Shown: piece after piece, positions 1-5,686 of the stretch
How positions within the stretch are numbered: position 1 is the first letter of the stretch
Layout: every line of letters begins with the position of its first letter
Assembly: GCA_945901665.1 (NCBI GenBank)
Contig: CAMDLJ010000180.1
Location: 1-5,686 of the forward strand
Direction: 5' to 3'
From: Bordetella parapertussis
GTDB lineage: Bacteria; Pseudomonadota; Gammaproteobacteria; Burkholderiales; Burkholderiaceae
Length of the DNA stretch: 5,686 bases
Position numbers and translations under genes: made by a program
Notes under the pieces: generated by a model
The model's input: the letters and a program-made list of their open reading frames with translations, nothing else
Database searches by the model: none
What the model was told of the DNA's origin: nothing

Positions 1-515
1 TGGCGCATTACATGCTGCAAAGCGAACAGCTCGACACCACCTTGGTGTTGGCCGCCAATGACGAGGTGGCCGCGGGTTTGCTGATCCAGCGCCTGCCGGT
101 GCAGGGCCTGGGTAATTTGTCGGCGCATTCGCGCGCGGCCGATGAGGACGAAATTGGCCGCAATGAGGATTACGCGCGCATTGCCATCTTGGCGCAGACG
201 CTGCAAAGCGAGGAGTTGCTGAGCTTGGACGTGGACACCATGCTGCGGCGGTTGTTTTGGCAAGAGGACGTGCGCCGCTTTGAGCCCATGGTGCCGCGTT
301 TTGCTTGCAGTTGCCACCGTGAGCGGGTGAGCCAGATGATTCGCAGCCTGGGGGCCGAGGAGGCCGCCAGCATCGTGGCCGAGCAAGGCCAAATCGAAGT
401 GGGTTGCGAGTTTTGTGGCCAGCAATACCGCTACGACGCGGTGGACGCGGCGCATTTGTTTGTGGATGGTCCCAGCCCCGCACCGCCATCAGACAGCCCC
501 TCTGTGTTGCATTGA
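1..515 (+). CDS. hslO: Hsp33 redox-regulated chaperone HslO, C-terminal part (5' end outside window)
   Basis: Hsp33 is a cytosolic holdase chaperone switched on by oxidation: a C-terminal zinc centre loses its metal, disulfides form, and the protein then binds unfolding clients. The reading frame is open from the first base and ends in TGA at 513-515. The gene enters from the left, so the ATG at position 12 is internal: the residues around it (AHYMLQSEQLDTT) are the family's conserved core and not an N-terminus. About 170 residues are present, out of roughly 300 usual. The four zinc-binding cysteines are intact: a CxC pair (CSC, codons 306-308 and 312-314) and a CxxC pair (CEFC, codons 405-407 and 414-416). 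The last 17 or so residues form a Pro/Ser-rich tail beyond the usual end of the zinc domain. It converges on the minus-strand gene that ends 12 nt away. Identification is firm from the cysteine pattern and core motifs. Confidence 0.95.
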   Translation, partial: AHYMLQSEQLDTTLVLAANDEVAAGLLIQRLPVQGLGNLSAHSRAADEDEIGRNEDYARIAILAQTLQSEELLSLDVDTMLRRLFWQEDVRRFEPMVPRFACSCHRERVSQMIRSLGAEEAASIVAEQGQIEVGCEFCGQQYRYDAVDAAHLFVDGPSPAPPSDSPSVLH

Positions 516-527
516 GCGGCTGCGCTG

Positions 528-962
528 TCAGCGTGCGCGCAGTTGGCTGAACAAGCGGTGCTCGCAGGCGGGGTCGGCGCATCGTTCGCAGACACCGCGC
601 CAGCGGGGTGCCGTCTCCTCGCGGGCTTGCAGGCCAGACACACCATTTAGGCGTTCATCGGCGGCCAGGGCATGGGCCAGCTGTGTCTCGCCCTCTGCGC
701 CAGAGCCATACAGCACTTGGTAGGGCCATTGGCGTTGGTTGAGCCAGTCGCGCCAGTGGGCCATGGCCGCTGCAGGTCCATCTGCCATCAGAAAGACCTG
801 AGAGTGACCCATATCGGGTGGGAGTTGTTCGGGGGTCTGCACGGCCAGCAGCTCGGGGCCACTCGGGACATGCGCCAAGATGGGCTTGAAGTGTTCGGCC
901 AGGGTTTGCAGCAAAGTGCCATTGGGCGCGGCCAACACGATGCGCCAGGTGGTGCTGCCCAT
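528..962 (-). CDS. Uncharacterised 144-aa protein with C-terminal Cys/His cluster
   Basis: I do not recognise a named family, so no function is assigned. The ORF starts at ATG 962-960, 15 nt after the ftsB stop, and ends at TGA 530-528. It is the last gene of the minus-strand block and meets hslO tail-to-tail. The spacer before the ATG holds only a weak purine stretch, so translation may depend on coupling to ftsB. The first 60 or so residues look like alternating beta/alpha segments (WRIVLAAPNGTLLQTL near the start, SQVFLMADGP at about 54-63). There is no signal peptide or membrane segment, so it is probably cytosolic. The C-terminus carries C125-x2-C128-x4-C133-x-H135 (CERCADPACEH), spaced like a small zinc knuckle, although an iron-sulfur ligand set cannot be excluded. 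It is judged a real gene because of its tight operon spacing, its coherent hydrophobic pattern and the clustered cysteines. The frame-shifted overlapping ORFs look like GC-rich shadows. Confidence 0.78.
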   Translation of the reverse strand: MGSTTWRIVLAAPNGTLLQTLAEHFKPILAHVPSGPELLAVQTPEQLPPDMGHSQVFLMADGPAAAMAHWRDWLNQRQWPYQVLYGSGAEGETQLAHALAADERLNGVSGLQAREETAPRWRGVCERCADPACEHRLFSQLRAR

Positions 963-977
963 GGTCCAGGGGCCGGC

Positions 978-1250
978 TTATTTGGCGATTTGGACAAAGA
1001 TTTCGTTGGGCTTGACCATGCCGATTTCTTTGCGCGCTTGCTCTTCCACCATTTCCAGGCCTTCGCGCAGGTCGCGCAATTCGCTCACGAGTTGTTCGTT
1101 GGTCCGCTGTGCCACGGTGTTTTGTTTTTTCTGAACCTGCAATTGCTGGCCGAGTTGCCACACCGATGGCAGGCTGCCGCGCCCCAGCCACAACTGGCCC
1201 TGCAAGATCAGCAGCAAGCCGATCAGGATCAGGGGCAGGGGGCGGCGCAT
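978..1250 (-). CDS. ftsB: Cell division protein FtsB
   Basis: FtsB is a small bitopic inner-membrane protein that joins FtsL and FtsQ in the FtsQLB complex, which signals septal peptidoglycan synthases FtsWI to act. This 90-residue protein has the standard layout. A short basic N-terminus (MRRP) precedes one membrane helix at about 5-22 (leucine/isoleucine rich), then a periplasmic linker with WLGRGS, then a Gln/Glu/Lys-rich coiled coil at about 30-70. Next comes the family signature near 68-85, where EEQARKEIGMVKPNEIFVQI matches the E. coli EERARNELSMTRPGETFY region. Length is close to the roughly 100 aa of E. coli FtsB. The start ATG 1250-1248 is preceded at 6 nt by GAGAG, and the eno stop lies only 14 nt upstream, so co-transcription with eno is likely. 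In E. coli ftsB sits with ispD, whereas here it follows eno, an arrangement I recall as common in Burkholderiales. Confidence 0.95.
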   Translation of the reverse strand: MRRPLPLILIGLLLILQGQLWLGRGSLPSVWQLGQQLQVQKKQNTVAQRTNEQLVSELRDLREGLEMVEEQARKEIGMVKPNEIFVQIAK

Positions 1251-1256
1251 GGCGGG

Positions 1257-1261
1257 CTCTC
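1257..1261 (-). promoter_or_regulatory. Ribosome binding site of ftsB
   Basis: On the minus strand GAGAG lies 6 nt before the ftsB ATG, inside the 14-nt gap after the eno stop codon. It supports the 90-residue start and suggests re-initiation after eno translation. Confidence 0.6.
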
Positions 1262-1264
1262 AGC

Positions 1265-2566
<1,302 letters not shown>

Positions 2567-2580
2567 TCAATTAAAAAGGT

Positions 2581-3438
2581 TTACTGGGAAAACTGGTCTT
2601 CCAAATAGCCGCTGCGTTTGGTCACCGCGTCCAGCGCTTGCAAGCTTTCGAGCAGGGCGCGCATGTGTTTCAAGGGCACAGCGTTGGGGCCGTCGCTTAA
2701 GGCCTGTGCGGGGTTGGGGTGGGTTTCCATGAACAAGCCGGCCACGCCCACGGCCACCGCCGCGCGGGCCAGCACCGGCACCATCTCGCGCTGGCCGCCG
2801 CTGCTGGTGCCGTTGCCGCCGGGCAATTGCACCGAGTGGGTGGCGTCAAACACCACCGGGGCCCGTGTTTCGCGCATGATCGCCAGGCTGCGCATGTCGC
2901 TGACCAAGTTGTTGTAGCCAAAGGATGCACCGCGTTCGCAGGCCATGAAGCGGTCTTCGTTCAAACCCGCAGCGCGTGCCGCTGCACGGGCTTTGTCGAT
3001 CACGTTTTTCATGTCGTGCGGGGCCAAAAACTGGCCTTTTTTGATGTTCACGGGCTTGCCCGATTGGGCCACCGCGTGGATGAAGTCGGTTTGGCGGCAC
3101 AAAAAAGCGGGGGTTTGCAGCACATCGACCACAGCAGCCACGGCTGCGATGTCGGCTTCGGTGTGCACATCGGTCAAGATGGGCAGGCCGAGTTCTTTTT
3201 TCACCTTGGCCAGAATTTCCAGGCCCTTGTCCCTGCCTGGGCCGCGAAAGCTGGTGCCGCTGGAGCGGTTGGCTTTGTCGTAACTGCTTTTGAAAATGAA
3301 CGGTATGCCCAAAGCCGCGGTGATTTCTTGCAAATGGCCAGCGGTGTCCATTTGCAATTGCTCGGACTCGACCACGCAAGGGCCTGCGATCAGAAAAAAG
3401 GGCTGGGTCAGGCCAATGTCAAATCCGCACAACTGCAT
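2581..3438 (-). CDS. kdsA: 3-deoxy-D-manno-octulosonate 8-phosphate synthase, metal-dependent type
   Basis: KdsA condenses phosphoenolpyruvate with D-arabinose 5-phosphate to give KDO-8-phosphate, the first committed step to the KDO sugar of lipopolysaccharide (cytosolic TIM barrel). Family motifs are all present: AGPCVVES (18-25), [10 protein letters not shown] (51-60), RGPG (65-68), LTDVH (88-92), CRQTDF (114-119), NIKKGQF (131-137) and DGPNAVPL (249-256). C21, H201, E238 and D249 have the same last two spacings (37 and 11) as the recalled metal ligands of the Aquifex enzyme (C11, H185, E222, D233). E. coli has Asn at the first of these positions, so this is the metallo class. I chose ATG 3438 (285 aa) because GAAAG lies 6 nt upstream. 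A TTG two codons earlier (3444-3442) would abut that site directly and is less likely. The stop is TAA 2583-2581. It is placed 80 nt after pyrG and 32 nt before eno, whose product PEP is its substrate. Confidence 0.97.
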   Translation of the reverse strand: MQLCGFDIGLTQPFFLIAGPCVVESEQLQMDTAGHLQEITAALGIPFIFKSSYDKANRSSGTSFRGPGRDKGLEILAKVKKELGLPILTDVHTEADIAAVAAVVDVLQTPAFLCRQTDFIHAVAQSGKPVNIKKGQFLAPHDMKNVIDKARAAARAAGLNEDRFMACERGASFGYNNLVSDMRSLAIMRETRAPVVFDATHSVQLPGGNGTSSGGQREMVPVLARAAVAVGVAGLFMETHPNPAQALSDGPNAVPLKHMRALLESLQALDAVTKRSGYLEDQFSQ

Positions 3439-3444
3439 GGGCAA

Positions 3445-3449
3445 CTTTC
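3445..3449 (-). promoter_or_regulatory. Ribosome binding site that decides the kdsA start
   Basis: GAAAG on the minus strand lies 6 nt before ATG 3438 but immediately next to the alternative TTG at 3444-3442. The spacing favours the ATG and a 285-residue KdsA. Confidence 0.5.
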
Positions 3450-3452
3450 AGT

Positions 3453-3499
3453 GAGCCGGTGGGCTGTTGCCGCCGCTCTTGTGCGGCGTGCATCGGCTC
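3453..3499 (-). repeat. Nested inverted repeats in the pyrG-kdsA spacer
   Basis: The outer arms GAGCCG (3453-3458) and CGGCTC (3494-3499) are perfect complements. They enclose a second perfect 6-bp stem, CGCCGC (3471-3476) and GCGGCG (3483-3488), with a 6-nt loop. In the minus-strand transcript this would be a GC-rich hairpin within a longer stem between pyrG and kdsA. No U-run follows, so it is not a standard intrinsic terminator. It could be an mRNA processing or stability element, or chance in GC-rich DNA. Confidence 0.45.
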
Positions 3500-3524
3500 G
3501 GGTGCCGCAGGGCCAAGGTTTGCA

Positions 3525-5255
<1,731 letters not shown>

Positions 5256-5268
5256 CTACATTGCGGCC

Positions 5269-5686
5269 ATGGGCATTTTGAATGGAAAAAACTTGGTGCT
5301 GGGCTTGAGCGGGGGCATTGCCTGCTACAAGGCCGCTGAGCTGTGCCGCGCTTTGGTCAAGGCCGGTGCCCAGGTTCAGGTGGTGATGACTGAGGCGGCA
5401 AGCGCCTTCATCACGCCCGTGACCATGCAAGCCTTGTCTGGCCAAGCGGTTTATTTGTCGCAATGGGATGCGCGCCAAGACAACAACATGGCGCACATCA
5501 ACCTCACCCGAGCGGCCGATGCCATATTGGTGGCCCCAGCGAGTGCGGATTTCATGGCCAAACTGCTGCATGGACGTGCCGACGACTTGCTCAGCCTGGC
5601 GTGTCTGGCCCGGCCCATCGAGCGCGTGCCATTGCTGTTGGCCCCTGCCATGAACCGTGAGATGTGGGCGCACCCGGCCACACAGC
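5269..5686 (+). CDS. coaBC: Bifunctional phosphopantothenoylcysteine decarboxylase / phosphopantothenate-cysteine ligase, N-terminal part (3' end outside window)
   Basis: CoaBC (Dfp) carries out two steps of coenzyme A synthesis. The C-terminal CoaB half joins 4'-phosphopantothenate to cysteine using CTP, and the N-terminal CoaC half, an FMN flavoprotein, decarboxylates the product to 4'-phosphopantetheine. The window holds the first 139 codons, all in the CoaC domain. The frame stays open to the edge. It begins MGILNGKNLVLGLSGGIACYK, with the flavin-binding GLSGGIA loop (12-18). The catalytic His is H76 in AHINLTRAADAILVAPASAD, followed by ADDLLS (104-109) and the substrate-binding motif PAMNREMW (126-133, consensus PxMNxxMW). 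ATG 5269 is the only ATG, GTG or TTG start in frame after the upstream TAA (5227-5229) that keeps the full flavin motif and N-terminus, although no Shine-Dalgarno is seen. Divergent from pyrG, which supplies its CTP. Confidence 0.96.
   Translation, partial: MGILNGKNLVLGLSGGIACYKAAELCRALVKAGAQVQVVMTEAASAFITPVTMQALSGQAVYLSQWDARQDNNMAHINLTRAADAILVAPASADFMAKLLHGRADDLLSLACLARPIERVPLLLAPAMNREMWAHPATQ

Noticed and set aside
3442..3444. TTG as the kdsA start codon (two extra residues)
   Set aside because: It directly abuts the GAAAG ribosome site, leaving no spacing, while ATG 3438 has 6 nt and gives the usual KdsA N-terminus.
3471..3488. Intrinsic terminator between pyrG and kdsA
   Set aside because: The GC hairpin is there, but neither strand has a T-run after it, so it is reported only as an inverted repeat.

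Overview
The window is an ordinary housekeeping stretch of a betaproteobacterial chromosome, most likely order Burkholderiales and probably family Comamonadaceae. This rests on recalled family resemblance of the proteins (KdsA, PyrG, HslO), the gene order pyrG-kdsA-eno-ftsB and the high-GC codon use. No database search was run, and the genus cannot be fixed from the sequence. I see no mobile element, CRISPR array, rRNA, tRNA or prophage gene.

Layout, left to right. The C-terminal part of hslO (redox chaperone Hsp33, + strand) enters from the left edge and ends at 515. It runs tail-to-tail into a minus-strand block spanning 5192 down to 528, read in the order pyrG (CTP synthase), kdsA (KDO-8-phosphate synthase), eno (enolase), ftsB (division protein) and a 144-residue protein I do not recognise, which ends in a Cys/His cluster. 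Gaps inside the block are 80, 32, 14 and 15 nt, with no obvious intrinsic terminator, so one operon is the simplest reading. Upstream of pyrG, a 76-nt divergent intergenic region (5193-5268) separates it from coaBC (+ strand), which runs off the right edge.

How the genes fit together: enolase makes phosphoenolpyruvate, KdsA condenses PEP with arabinose-5-phosphate to make KDO-8-phosphate for lipopolysaccharide, and PyrG makes CTP, which is later needed to activate KDO as CMP-KDO (by KdsB, not in the window) and for nucleic acid and phospholipid synthesis. FtsB belongs to the FtsQLB divisome complex. The block therefore links precursor supply for the outer membrane with cell division. CoaBC makes 4'-phosphopantetheine from 4'-phosphopantothenate, and CTP is also the co-substrate of its CoaB half.

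No new multi-gene system is evident. The points most worth a second look are the uncharacterised Cys/His protein after ftsB, the nested inverted repeats in the pyrG-kdsA spacer, the compact pyrG/coaBC divergent region (perfect -10 hexamer next to a 7-bp G/C tract, leader hairpin, no clear Shine-Dalgarno on either side), and the metal-type active site of KdsA.
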